Shown: piece after piece, positions 34,903 through 43,661 of the stretch
How positions within the stretch are numbered: position 1 is the first letter of the stretch
Layout of the letters: every line of letters starts with the position of its first letter
Assembly (NCBI GenBank): GCA_903848655.1
Contig: CAINGT010000006.1
Coordinates: 1-45,737 of the forward strand
Direction: 5' to 3'
Length of the DNA: 45,737 nucleotides
From: an uncultured Sphingomonadales bacterium
GTDB taxonomy: Bacteria > Pseudomonadota > Alphaproteobacteria > Sphingomonadales > Sphingomonadaceae
Notes under the pieces: model-generated
Databases searched by the model: none
Told to the model about the DNA's origin: nothing
The model's input: only the letters and a program-made list of their open reading frames with translations
Program-made: the position numbers and the translations under genes

Positions 34903-36150
34903 ATGATCCCCGCAGGCCTGCGCGATGATTTGACTGCCTATCTGATGGCAGGGGTTGCGGCGGCCAGTGCCGAGGTGGCGCTGACCGGGTGGTTGCCGCG
35001 CCACCCGCCGCGCGGCCGGACCATCGTGCTCGGTTGCGGAAAAGCGGCGGCGGCCATGGCTGAAGTGGCCGCCGCAACTTTGCCGGGCGCGGTGACCGGC
35101 TGTGTGGTCACGCGCTATGGCCATGGCCCGCGCCGCGACACTGGCGCTATCACGGTGCTGGAAGCGAACCATCCCGTTCCCGATGCTGCCGGTCTGGCGG
35201 CGGGTCAGCGCATCCATGATCTTGCCACGCAGGCGCGCGGCGGTGATCGCGTGGTATTCCTGATTTCAGGCGGGGGGTCTGCGCTGCTGTGCCTGCCGCT
35301 GCCTGGGCTGGCGCTTGCGGACAAGGCGCGTCTGACCGATCATCTGGTCAAATCAGGTGCGCCCATCGGCGATATCAACTGCGTGCGCCGCCACCTCTCA
35401 CAAGTCAAAGGCGGGCGGCTGGCCGCTGCGGCGGCCGCCGCGGCCGATGACATGCACAGCTTTCTGATTTCGGATGTGACCGACGATGATCCGGCGGCGA
35501 TAGCATCGGGTCCTTCGGTGCCCGCGCCGTTTGAACCGGACCGCGCGATTGCGGTGCTGACCCGCAGCGGCTGGAGCATCGATCCAGCGCTGGCCGCGCA
35601 AATCCACGCCGGTCGCGGGCGTGATGCGCCGGTCCATCCGGTCAGGATTATCGCCAACGGCAAAACCGCGCTCGATGCCGTGGCTGACGCGGCCATGCGC
35701 GCTGGCTGGAACGTGGTGCGCGCGGGCGACACGCTGGCCGGCGATGCTGCCGCAACGGGCCGCAGCCATGCCGCGCTGGCGCTCGATTTCGCGGCACGGC
35801 CGGGCAAGCACTTGCTGCTTTCGGGCGGCGAACTGACAGTGCAAGTCCGCGCGCGCGATGGCCGGGGCGGGCCAAATCTGGAATATCTCGCCGCGCTGAT
35901 GGCGGCGCTGCCCGCTGGCGCGCCGGTCGCCGCGCTCGCCTGCGACAGCGACGGGATCGATGGCAGCGAAGACAATGCCGGGGGTTATTTCGACCCGCAA
36001 TGCCGCGCGTCGGCGCAAAGCTGCGCGGCGGCGCTGGCGGCCAATCGCAGTTATGATCTGTTCGCTGGCATTGGCGGGCTGATCAAGACCGGGCCGACGC
36101 GCACCAATGTCAACGATATCCGCATGATCGCGGTTGGAGGCAGTCTGTGA
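34903..36150 (+). CDS. Glycerate 2-kinase (GckA/MOFRL type)
   Basis: A 415-residue type II glycerate kinase that makes 2-phosphoglycerate from D-glycerate and ATP. Family landmarks: VLGCGKAAAAMAEVA, EANHPVPDAAG, LISGGGSALLCLPLPG, ISDVTDDDPAAIASGPSVP, LLSGGELTVQVRARDGRGGPNLEY and DSDGIDGSEDNAGGYFDP. The ATG at 34903 is 10 nt after the receptor stop. Its stop TGA overlaps the GTG start of the next gene by 4 nt. Placed beside a hydrolase whose relatives release glycerate from glycosylglycerates, it would feed the product into lower glycolysis. Confidence 0.95.
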   Translation: MIPAGLRDDLTAYLMAGVAAASAEVALTGWLPRHPPRGRTIVLGCGKAAAAMAEVAAATLPGAVTGCVVTRYGHGPRRDTGAITVLEANHPVPDAAGLAAGQRIHDLATQARGGDRVVFLISGGGSALLCLPLPGLALADKARLTDHLVKSGAPIGDINCVRRHLSQVKGGRLAAAAAAAADDMHSFLISDVTDDDPAAIASGPSVPAPFEPDRAIAVLTRSGWSIDPALAAQIHAGRGRDAPVHPVRIIANGKTALDAVADAAMRAGWNVVRAGDTLAGDAAATGRSHAALALDFAARPGKHLLLSGGELTVQVRARDGRGGPNLEYLAALMAALPAGAPVAALACDSDGIDGSEDNAGGYFDPQCRASAQSCAAALAANRSYDLFAGIGGLIKTGPTRTNVNDIRMIAVGGSL

Positions 36151-37415
36151 CCCGTGATCCCCGGTTCGACGAGCAAGCACGCGCAATTTTGCGCCACAAT
36201 GATCGCGGCGGGTATACCGTGCCCACGCCGGGGCTCTATCCGTTCCAGTGGAACTGGGATTCGGCGTTCGTCGCGCTTGGTTTCGCGACGTTTGACCGGG
36301 ACCGCGCGTGGCAGGAAATTGAAACGCTGATATCGGCGCAATGGGCTGACGGGATGATCCCGCATATCGTGTTCCATCAGGACGATGCAGGATATTTCCC
36401 CGGCCCCGATGTCTGGGCCACTGGCACAATGCCGCGCTCGTCGGGCATTACCCAGCCGCCGGTGCTCGCCAGCGTGGTGCGGCAGTTGTGGGAACAGGAC
36501 GGTGCCGATCCGGCGCACGCGCAGATGCGCGCGCTCTATGCCGCGTGTCTGCGCAGCCACCGCTGGTTTCACACGTATCGCGATCCGCTGGGCAATGGCC
36601 TGGTCATGGTCACGCACAATTGGGAAACCGGGCGCGACAATTCGAGCGAGTGGGACGATGCGCTCGCGCGCGTCGATACCAGCGGGGTCGGGGCTTATCA
36701 GCGCCGCGATACTGGCCATGTCGATGCGGCGATGCGCCCCCGGCAAGCGGAATATGACCGCTATGTCGCGATTCTCCAGTTCGGGCGCGCTTGCGGATGG
36801 AACCACCGGCAGATTGCCGATCACGGCCCTTTCCGCATGATCGATGTCGGCATGTCGATGGAACTGTTGCGCGCCAACCGCGACCTCTTGGTGCTGGCCG
36901 AAGCCATCAGCGATGCCCCGGCGGCGGCTGAATTGCGCGCGCGGATCGCACTGTCCGAAACCGGAATGGACTGGCTGTGGAACGACAGCGTCGGGGCTTA
37001 TTGTTCGCGCGATGCCACCACCGGGGAAAGCTCTGCTCTTGTAACCAATGCCAGCTTCCTTGCGTTTTATGCCGGGGTGGGCAATGCCGATCAGCGCGGG
37101 CGGCTGCTCGCCGCGCTCGATCGCATGACCGCGAGCGCGCGTTTCCTGATCCCCAGCCTTGAAGCGGGTAGCCGCGACTACGATCATCGCCGCTATTGGC
37201 GCGGGCCGATCTGGCTGGTGGTCAGCTATATGGTCGCGCAAGGGCTGGCCGAACAGGGCCATGGCGATTGGGCAGAGCGGATCCGCAGCGATTCGGCCGC
37301 GCTGATCGCGCAAGCGGGTTTCTACGAAAGCTTTAGCCCCGAAACCGGCGAAGGCAGCGGCGGAGCGGATTTTTCGTGGACGGCGGCGATGTGGCTGGCG
37401 TGGTGCGGCGCATAA
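36147..37415 (+). CDS. GH63-like glycoside hydrolase, probable glucosyl-/mannosylglycerate hydrolase
   Basis: A 422-residue (alpha/alpha)6-barrel hydrolase. It matches the single-domain GH63 branch of mannosylglycerate and glucosylglycerate hydrolases: FQWNWDSAF at residues 33-41, WATGTMPRSSGITQPPVLA, HNWETGRDNSSEWDDAL with the presumed acid Asp164, YWRGPIWLVVSYMV, and FYESFSPETGEGSG with the presumed base Glu394. No signal peptide, so cytoplasmic. The GTG start at 36147 has GGAGG upstream and overlaps the glycerate kinase stop by 4 nt. The fit of enzyme and neighbouring kinase supports release of glycerate plus a hexose. A different alpha-glycoside substrate is possible. Confidence 0.82.
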   Translation: MTRDPRFDEQARAILRHNDRGGYTVPTPGLYPFQWNWDSAFVALGFATFDRDRAWQEIETLISAQWADGMIPHIVFHQDDAGYFPGPDVWATGTMPRSSGITQPPVLASVVRQLWEQDGADPAHAQMRALYAACLRSHRWFHTYRDPLGNGLVMVTHNWETGRDNSSEWDDALARVDTSGVGAYQRRDTGHVDAAMRPRQAEYDRYVAILQFGRACGWNHRQIADHGPFRMIDVGMSMELLRANRDLLVLAEAISDAPAAAELRARIALSETGMDWLWNDSVGAYCSRDATTGESSALVTNASFLAFYAGVGNADQRGRLLAALDRMTASARFLIPSLEAGSRDYDHRRYWRGPIWLVVSYMVAQGLAEQGHGDWAERIRSDSAALIAQAGFYESFSPETGEGSGGADFSWTAAMWLAWCGA

Positions 37416-37416
37416 C

Positions 37417-38655
37417 ATGGCGCCGACCCGCGCCTTTGCCCAGCCAGCCTCCGCGCGCTATCCATGGCTGCTGGTTGGCCTGTTGTGGATGGTCTCGTTC
37501 CTCAATTCCGCCGACCGGGCGATTGTCAATTCGGTCAAACCGCTGTTGCGCGATGCCTTTGGCGTGACCGATATCCAACTCGGCATGGTCGATAGCGTGT
37601 TTTTCTGGACTTATGCGGTCTGTGCCTTTCTGTTCGGGCGCGCTGGGGACAGCGTGCGGCGGCGCAATATGATTATCTTCGGCTTGCTGTTCTGGAGCAC
37701 GGCCACCGGAATGATGCCGCTGGCGAGCGGCTTTGCCATGCTGATGGGAATGCGCACTTTGGTCGCGGTGGGCGAATCGACGTATTATCCAACCGCCACC
37801 GCGCTGATCAGTTCATGGCACCAGCCGCAGCGGCGCAGCCGCGCGCTGGCGATCCATCAGACTGCGGTGTTTGCCGGGGGCGGGATCGGCGGCTGGGTGG
37901 CGGGGCGGCTGGCCGACGCGCATGGCTGGGCCACGCCATTCGTGGTATTTGCGGCGCTGGGTTTTGTGGTGCTGGTGATTTTGTGGTTCGCTCTGCGCGA
38001 TGATGCCCCGCGCGCGGGTATCGTGGTGCAAGCCGCGCGCGCCGAACCGCTGCGGATCATCCTGTCCAACCCGGCGGCGCTGCTGCTGTGCGGGGTGTTC
38101 TTTCTGGCGACAGCGGCATCGTCGGCGGTGCTCAACTGGTGCAATACTTATGCGCATGATGTGCTGCACCTGAACCTTGCCGATAGCGCGCTGGTCGGCC
38201 CGGTGATGATTACGACCGCCGGTTTTGTGTCGGTCCTTGCCGGGGGCTGGTTGGGGGATCGGTTGGCCATGGCGCATCGGCTTGGCCGGTTTACCGTGCT
38301 GGCGCTGGGGCTGGCCATCGCCGCGCTGTTCCTGCTGCCGTTTCCGTGGGTCGGATCGGCAACGATGGCCGGATTGCTGCTGTTTGCCACGAGCAGCGGC
38401 AAAGGCCTGTTCGATGGCTGTATCTATGCCGCGATGCACGACATTATGCCCGATGAGGCGCGCGCCACCGCCGCCGGGCTGATGACGATGACCGGATTTC
38501 TGGGCGCGGGAATCGCAACGTTCGCGCTGCCCGCGATTGCCGCGCATACCGGGCTGGCGGCGGGTTTTGCGATGATGGCGGGGCTTTACACGCTGGCGGT
38601 GATCGCGCTGCTCGCCGGGCGGCGCGCGGTTCGACAAGTTATCGCACGCGGTTAG
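37417..38655 (+). CDS. MFS transporter, probable inner-membrane importer of the operon
   Basis: A 412-residue major facilitator with 12 predicted helices; the A-like motif GRAGDSVRRRNMI follows helix 2, and NSADRAIVNSVKPLLRDAFGV is the typical helix 1 exit of sugar-acid/anion-proton symporters of this group. It starts one base after the hydrolase stop (TAA-C-ATG at 37417), so it is the last gene of the operon. Together with the TonB receptor it would complete a path across both membranes. Substrate by inference only. A perfect 12-bp hairpin lies 31 nt after its stop. Confidence 0.88.
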   Translation: MAPTRAFAQPASARYPWLLVGLLWMVSFLNSADRAIVNSVKPLLRDAFGVTDIQLGMVDSVFFWTYAVCAFLFGRAGDSVRRRNMIIFGLLFWSTATGMMPLASGFAMLMGMRTLVAVGESTYYPTATALISSWHQPQRRSRALAIHQTAVFAGGGIGGWVAGRLADAHGWATPFVVFAALGFVVLVILWFALRDDAPRAGIVVQAARAEPLRIILSNPAALLLCGVFFLATAASSAVLNWCNTYAHDVLHLNLADSALVGPVMITTAGFVSVLAGGWLGDRLAMAHRLGRFTVLALGLAIAALFLLPFPWVGSATMAGLLLFATSSGKGLFDGCIYAAMHDIMPDEARATAAGLMTMTGFLGAGIATFALPAIAAHTGLAAGFAMMAGLYTLAVIALLAGRRAVRQVIARG

Positions 38656-38686
38656 GGCGCAACGCGATTCGGAGCGAAAACCACAT

Positions 38687-38715
38687 GCGGCCACCGGGCG
38701 GAACCCGGTGGCCGC
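38687..38715. terminator. Bidirectional hairpin between MFS and TorF genes
   Basis: GCGGCCACCGGG (38687-38698) pairs perfectly with CCCGGTGGCCGC (38704-38715) around a 5-nt loop. It sits between two convergent genes (stops at 38655 and 38764). An A-rich stretch on the left and AGTATGTTT on the right give short U-runs for both strands, so it fits a shared intrinsic terminator with weak tails. Confidence 0.8.
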
Positions 38716-38763
38716 AGTATGTTTGGCAGCCTGCCCCAGCCATGCGGATGGGGCAGCGCTGGA

Positions 38764-39600
38764 TCAGAACGAAGCGCTCAGCGTGATGACCGCGACTGGC
38801 TTGCTGGTGCGATAAAAGGATTCGACCAAAGTCGAACTGACCGACGTCTTGCCGCCGACCGTCACATTGCCAAGCCCGCTCTTGATGAAGTCATCACGAC
38901 CGATATTGGTGCCGACGAGCGCTGCATCGAGCGACAGGCTTTTCCATTTGACCGTCGCGCCGACGTTGTAGTCGAGGTAGTCTTTGGCATAGTCGAACCC
39001 GCCGCCGGTATGCGCGAGGTGCGAATGCAGCGTGATCGGCGTGCCCGGGATCGAAGCGCCCAGTTCGCCATAGACATACAAGTTTTTGCGCTCGGTCGAG
39101 GTCCAGTTGTAGTTGAACACTTTTTGCGCCGGGGCATAGTTTGCGCCCACTTTGAGCGTGGCCGGGCCGACCGCCTTGGTCAGCGAGCCATAGATTTCCC
39201 ACAAATTGCCGGCGGTCGCGCCGGGATAGATATAGCCATAGAGCCCGCCATCGATGGTCAGCCCGGTCTTGCCGATGGCGTGGGTATAGCCCCCATAGAC
39301 GTCGATTTCGGTGCCGCCGATATTGATCGGGCTGGTGCCCGGCGAAGCGCTCGAACCCCACGTCGAGACATAAAAGCCCGAAGCGTGCGAAACGGTGAAG
39401 GCAGCCTGCACCACCGGTTTGTTGTCCGACTGGGCAATGCCGCGGAACCGGTATTGGCTGGCCACTGCGGCGCTGCCGGTGATGGTGAACGCGCTGGGCG
39501 CGGCTGCGGGTGCATCTTCGGCATAAGCAGCGGTAGAAGCGGCGAGCGTTGAAATCGCCAGTACGGTCAGCGCCAAAGGCGTCTTGATATTCGTGCGCAT
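38764..39600 (-). CDS. TorF-family putative porin
   Basis: A 278-residue outer-membrane protein with Sec signal peptide (cleavage near AYA-E, residue 27). The start of the mature barrel, ITGSAAVASQYRFRGIAQSDNKPVVQAAFTVSH, is the TorF hallmark; the chain ends in the aromatic LSASF expected of barrel proteins. TorF proteins are common in sphingomonads and other proteobacteria; substrate unknown. The ATG at 39600 has CAGGAT about 9 nt upstream. It is monocistronic, convergent with the glycosylglycerate operon. The 284 bases between this gene and 39885 hold no recognised feature. Confidence 0.92.
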   Translation of the reverse strand: MRTNIKTPLALTVLAISTLAASTAAYAEDAPAAAPSAFTITGSAAVASQYRFRGIAQSDNKPVVQAAFTVSHASGFYVSTWGSSASPGTSPINIGGTEIDVYGGYTHAIGKTGLTIDGGLYGYIYPGATAGNLWEIYGSLTKAVGPATLKVGANYAPAQKVFNYNWTSTERKNLYVYGELGASIPGTPITLHSHLAHTGGGFDYAKDYLDYNVGATVKWKSLSLDAALVGTNIGRDDFIKSGLGNVTVGGKTSVSSTLVESFYRTSKPVAVITLSASF

Positions 39601-39884
39601 AGGAAATATCCTGTTGTTGTTTCCCTTCACGCTCCGCCTGCCAACGGGTTCGCCAGCCTTTTGACTGGTCGCTTTCCGTCTGTCTCTGTCAATGAAGCGG
39701 CTTGCCCGCTGGCTCAAGCGCTATTGGCACCAGCACTGCGCGTTGCCGCGCAATCGTGACTTTTTTGCATCACACAATGACTGGGTGGCATTACAATCAC
39801 CAGCCATTCGGGGCGATTGGTCCAGACTCGAGCTTCCACGCTTGCAAGTGCAGCATAAGCATCCGATACCTTTGATTTCGTGTC

Positions 39885-40664
39885 ATGGCGGTGTCGTTCC
39901 CCTTTTTGCGCAAGCGGTTTGCTGCTCAGCCTGCGTCGGCTACGCGGGTGCCGGACGGGCAGCGCGTCTATGCGATTGGCGATATTCACGGGCGCCGCGA
40001 TCTGCTGGAAATGATGATCGCGCGGGTCGAAGCCGATGATGCCGCGCGCACGGCGGCGCAAACTACCGTGATCTTGCTGGGCGATCTGGTGGATCGTGGG
40101 CCCGACAGTGCGGGCGTCATCACCCTGGCGCGCGACTGGGCGGCGCGCCGCACGGTGCGGCTGCTGGCGGGCAATCACGAAGAAATGTTTCTGGCCGCAT
40201 TCACCGACGAAAGCGTTCTGCGCCAATTCCTGCGTTTTGGCGGGCGCGCAACGCTGCTCAGCTATCCCATTACGGCTGAGGAATACCATCGCACTACCCA
40301 TGCGGAATTGCAGGATCTGATGCGCGCACGGGTGCCGGATACGGACATCGCGTTCCTGCAAGCCATGGAAAATCTGATTCGCATCGGCGATTATGTGTTT
40401 GTCCATGCCGGTATCCGCCCCGGATTGCCGCTGGCCGATCAGGCGGTGTCGGATTTGCGCTGGATTCGCGGCGAATTCATCGACGATAGCAGCCCGCGCG
40501 ATTTTGCCGTGGTGCACGGCCACACCATCACCGCTGCGCCGGATCTGCACCCGTGGCGCATCGGCATTGACACCGGGGCTTTTGCCAGCGGCGTGCTGAC
40601 CGCGATCGGGCTGGAAGGGTGCGACCGCTGGCTGCTGCAAACAACCGGCGATGCAGCCACTTAA
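39885..40664 (+). CDS. PPP-family serine/threonine-type metallophosphatase
   Basis: A 259-residue cytoplasmic phosphatase with the PPP signature set: YAIGDIHGRRDLL, LLGDLVDRGPDS, LLAGNHEEM, the later VFVHAGIRPG and VVHGHTI for metal and phosphate binding. Similar bacterial enzymes act on phosphoproteins or on diadenosine tetraphosphate; the short length resembles PrpA-type bacterial phosphatases. The ATG at 39885 opens about 25 residues before the fold; no obvious ribosome site. The stop overlaps the stop of the convergent mtgA by 3 bases (shared TTAA). No partner kinase is nearby. Confidence 0.92.
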   Translation: MAVSFPFLRKRFAAQPASATRVPDGQRVYAIGDIHGRRDLLEMMIARVEADDAARTAAQTTVILLGDLVDRGPDSAGVITLARDWAARRTVRLLAGNHEEMFLAAFTDESVLRQFLRFGGRATLLSYPITAEEYHRTTHAELQDLMRARVPDTDIAFLQAMENLIRIGDYVFVHAGIRPGLPLADQAVSDLRWIRGEFIDDSSPRDFAVVHGHTITAAPDLHPWRIGIDTGAFASGVLTAIGLEGCDRWLLQTTGDAAT

Positions 40665-41398
40665 GGATAGAGGCAGGCGTCGTAATCGCCGCGCACAGTA
40701 TCTTCGCGCGCGGCGATGACATTGCCGTGATGGCGCACCCGCCCTGTGGCCCCGATCACCGCGCGTTGTTTGGGCAGCGGGAACACCGCCGCGATCCGCG
40801 CCGCTTCCACCGTGGTCAGCGCGGCGGCGCTCTTGCGGTAATAGCGCTGCGCCCCGGCTTCGACCCCATAAGTGCCGATGCCGGTTTCGGCGACATTGAG
40901 ATAGACTTCCATGATCCGGCGTTTGCCCCAGATCGCTTCGATCAGCAGCGTGTACCACGCTTCGACCGCCTTGCGCGCATAGCCGCCGCCCTGCCACAAA
41001 AAAGCGTTCTTGGCGGTTTGCTGGCTGATCGTCGATCCGCCCCGAATGCGCGCCCCGGCCTGGTTGCGCCGCCATGCGGCGGCGATGGCATCTTCGTCGA
41101 ATCCCCAATGCGTGCAGAATTTGGCGTCTTCACCCGCAATGGCAGCATCGACCATCGTGCGGTTGATACTGGTAAATGGCACCCATTGCCGCGTTTGGCC
41201 GTTGGGATCGAGCAGCATGGTATACGTAAATGGCACCGGCACGAATTTGTAAATCACCACTTGCGCCACGCTGAGCGCAAGAAACGCCACCAGCACCCGC
41301 ACGATGACCGATCCAACCCAGCGGACAAAACCGCCGGAGCGCGCCTTTGCCCCACGACGCAAGCGCGGATTGCGCAATTCGTTCAATTCGGGGATCAT
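40661..41398 (-). CDS. mtgA: Monofunctional peptidoglycan glycosyltransferase
   Basis: A 245-residue GT51 enzyme that polymerises lipid II into glycan strands on the periplasmic side. A single transmembrane anchor spans about residues 30-50. The catalytic Glu90 is in AAIAGEDAKFCTHWGFD, followed by RGGSTISQQTAKNAFLW and GKRRIMEVYLNVAETG, all diagnostic of MtgA. Length is normal. The ATG at 41398 (MIPELNEL) was chosen; the frame extends to 41434 without family similarity. It lies 53 nt downstream of rpoH on the same strand. Confidence 0.95.
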   Translation of the reverse strand: MIPELNELRNPRLRRGAKARSGGFVRWVGSVIVRVLVAFLALSVAQVVIYKFVPVPFTYTMLLDPNGQTRQWVPFTSINRTMVDAAIAGEDAKFCTHWGFDEDAIAAAWRRNQAGARIRGGSTISQQTAKNAFLWQGGGYARKAVEAWYTLLIEAIWGKRRIMEVYLNVAETGIGTYGVEAGAQRYYRKSAAALTTVEAARIAAVFPLPKQRAVIGATGRVRHHGNVIAAREDTVRGDYDACLYP

Positions 41399-41451
41399 GA
41401 CCAGCGTGTGCCACGGATGGCGGCACGACGGCAAGCCCGCGTGATGCGCAC

Positions 41452-42354
41452 TTACATCGCGGGTAGCAAGTGGCGTTCCCCGGCAATGCGCTGCATCGCA
41501 ATCTGCAACTTTTCAAACGCGCGCACTTCGATCTGGCGGACGCGTTCGCGGCTGACCTGATAGACTTGGCTCAGTTCTTCCAGTGTGCGCGGTTCTTCGA
41601 TCAGTCGCCGGTCGGTCAGGATATGGCGTTCACGGTCATTGAGCGCGGACATCGCTTCGACCAGCAGCGCGTGGCGCATCTGCGCTTCTTCGGCATCGGC
41701 GACGGTTTCATCCTGCAAGGGCCGGTCATCGGCCAGCCAGTCCTGCCACGATCCTTCGCCGTCTTCGCGCAGCGAGACGTTAAGGCTGGCATCGCCGCCC
41801 ATCATCATCCGCCGGTTCATCGACACGACATCGGCTTCGGGCACGCCAAGGTCGGTCGCGATCTTTTTCACATCGTCGGGGTGAAGATCGGTGTCTTCGA
41901 ACGCTTCGAGATTTTTCTTCATCCGGCGCAGATTGAAGAACAGCTTTTTCTGCGAAGCGGTCGTGCCCATTTTGACCAGCGACCAGCTACGCAAAATGAA
42001 TTCCTGAATCGACGCCTTGATCCACCACATGGCATATGTGGCAAGACGAAAGCCCCGCTCGGCATCGAATTTCTTAACGCCCTGCATCAGCCCGATGTTG
42101 CCTTCGGAAATCAGCTCGGACACCGGCAGGCCATAACCGCGATAGCCCATCGCGATCTTGGCGACGAGTCGCAGATGGCTGGTCACGAGCTGGGCGGCGG
42201 CGTCGGGATCACCGTGTTCGGCATAGCGTTTGGCCAGCATATATTCCTGCTCTGCCGTCAGCACCGGAAACTTGCGGATTTCCGACATATAGCGGTTCAG
42301 GCTGGCTTCCCCGGTCAGCGCGGGAACGATCAGCGCCTTGTTGTTGTCACTCAC
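41452..42354 (-). CDS. rpoH: Heat-shock sigma factor RpoH (sigma-32)
   Basis: A 300-residue sigma factor of the RpoH group. Region 2 contains RGYGLPVSELISEGNIGLMQGVKKFD and FRLATYAMWWIKASIQEFIL; the RpoH box is the TASQKKLFFNLRRMK segment right after; region 4 ends with LSQVYQVSRERVRQIEVRAFEKL. It directs heat-shock gene transcription. The start is GTG at 42354 with AAAGGA 8 nt upstream; the frame continues upstream to 42429 but without coding character. The intergenic bases 42355-42481 must hold its promoter, but I could not assign it. Confidence 0.96.
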   Translation of the reverse strand: MSDNNKALIVPALTGEASLNRYMSEIRKFPVLTAEQEYMLAKRYAEHGDPDAAAQLVTSHLRLVAKIAMGYRGYGLPVSELISEGNIGLMQGVKKFDAERGFRLATYAMWWIKASIQEFILRSWSLVKMGTTASQKKLFFNLRRMKKNLEAFEDTDLHPDDVKKIATDLGVPEADVVSMNRRMMMGGDASLNVSLREDGEGSWQDWLADDRPLQDETVADAEEAQMRHALLVEAMSALNDRERHILTDRRLIEEPRTLEELSQVYQVSRERVRQIEVRAFEKLQIAMQRIAGERHLLPAM

Positions 42355-42481
42355 CAGCAAATCCTTTCGCGCGTGTCGGTTCCCGGTTGCTACAACCCCT
42401 GCCGGGCATCGGGCGGCGGGACCACACAAGATTTCTATGCTCCATCAAACTTTACATGAAAACATCGTTTCACAGTTTTTT

Positions 42482-42606
42482 CTAGAGCGGAATGCAATTA
42501 GATTGAATCGCATTCCGCTCTAGAATCTTTGTTTTCGCGTGATTTATTGCGAGCCGCAGGCCACCGAAGGTAAAAACCGGTTCCCACTTTTTCGCATCAC
42601 GCTCTA
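42482..42606 (+). repeat. Dispersed palindromic repeat, copy 3
   Basis: Terminal hairpin at 42482-42499 with 42506-42523 (one mismatch), then the same TTTGTTTTCGCGTGATTTATTGC, GAGCCGCAGGCC block, AAAACCGGTTCCCACTTTTT core and CATCACGCTCTAG as at 9891-10015, which it matches almost base for base. GANTC sites at 42505-42509 and 42523-42527. It lies between rpoH and rluD, 23 nt beyond the rluD stop. Confidence 0.92.
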
Positions 42607-42628
42607 GCGCCCCGTGGTGCAGTTCGGC

Positions 42629-43573
42629 TCATCCCCGCAACGCGTCCAGCAGCAGCGTCATATCTTCCGGCAGCGGACTGGTGAAGTGCACTGCCCGGCC
42701 ATCGACCGGATGCACAAACCCCAATTCGGCAGCATGAAGCGCCTGCCGCGAGAACCCCAGCGCCCCCAGCAGCGGGCGCAAGCGCGGCGAACAACGCCCA
42801 TAGACCGGATCGCCCAATAGCGAATGGCCGATTGACGCAAGGTGAACGCGCACTTGGTGGGTGCGCCCGGTTTCCAGCCGGCATTCGACCAGCGCTGCGG
42901 TACCGATCGGCTCGATCACGCGGTAATGCGTGACCGCGTGCTTGCCGCGCCCGTCGGTGACAAGCGCCATCTTCTTGCGGTCATGCGATGAACGGGCAAT
43001 CGATCCGGTGACCGTGCCCGCAACCGGAATCGGCACCCCGGCAGTGATCGCGCGATACGATCGCAAGATTGAATGATCGGCGAATTGCCGCGCAAGGCTT
43101 TCGTGCGCGGCATCGGTCTTGGCCACGACCAGCAGGCCCGAGGTGTCTTTGTCGATGCGGTGGACGATGCCGGGGCGCGCCACCCCGCCAATCCCCGACA
43201 ATTGGCCGTGGCAATGGTGCAACACGGCATTGACCAGCGTGCCATCGGGATTGCCCGCTGCGGGATGGACCACCAGCCCGGCGGGCTTGTCGATCACGAT
43301 CAGGCTGGCATCTTCGTGCACGATCACCAGCGGGATCGCCTGCGGTGCGGCCAGCGCCGTGCTTGGGCGCGGCACGGCAATCGTCCAGGCACAGCCCGGC
43401 CCTGGCTTGGCCGATGCTTGCGCCACGACGTGCCCGTCGAGCATGACCGCGCCTTCGCCGATCAAGGCCTTGACGCGTTCGCGCGACAGGCCCGAGGCTT
43501 CGGCCAGCGCCTTGTCGAGCCTGTGCCCGCTATCGCCGATCACCCCGGCCAGAATGGCTTGGCTGTCCCCCAT
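42629..43573 (-). CDS. rluD: 23S rRNA pseudouridine synthase, RluD family
   Basis: A 314-residue RluA/RluD-type enzyme: S4 RNA-binding domain at about residues 14-65 (RLDKALAEASGLSRERVKALI), then the catalytic domain with IVIDKPAGLVVHPA and GIVHRIDKDTSGLLV, catalytic Asp141. RluD modifies helix 69 of 23S rRNA at positions 1911, 1915 and 1917 in E. coli. The exact target set is inferred from overall similarity. The ATG at 43573 (MGDSQAILAG) begins before the S4 domain; 43645 is the frame limit only. Divergent from the JAMM gene across 88 bp. Confidence 0.92.
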   Translation of the reverse strand: MGDSQAILAGVIGDSGHRLDKALAEASGLSRERVKALIGEGAVMLDGHVVAQASAKPGPGCAWTIAVPRPSTALAAPQAIPLVIVHEDASLIVIDKPAGLVVHPAAGNPDGTLVNAVLHHCHGQLSGIGGVARPGIVHRIDKDTSGLLVVAKTDAAHESLARQFADHSILRSYRAITAGVPIPVAGTVTGSIARSSHDRKKMALVTDGRGKHAVTHYRVIEPIGTAALVECRLETGRTHQVRVHLASIGHSLLGDPVYGRCSPRLRPLLGALGFSRQALHAAELGFVHPVDGRAVHFTSPLPEDMTLLLDALRG

Positions 43574-43661
43574 ACTACCGCGATATGGGGCGCGCACGGC
43601 GGCTGACAAGTCAGACCCGCGAAGCTTGCCAACGGTCGGTTGCAAAAGCTATCAACCGGTG

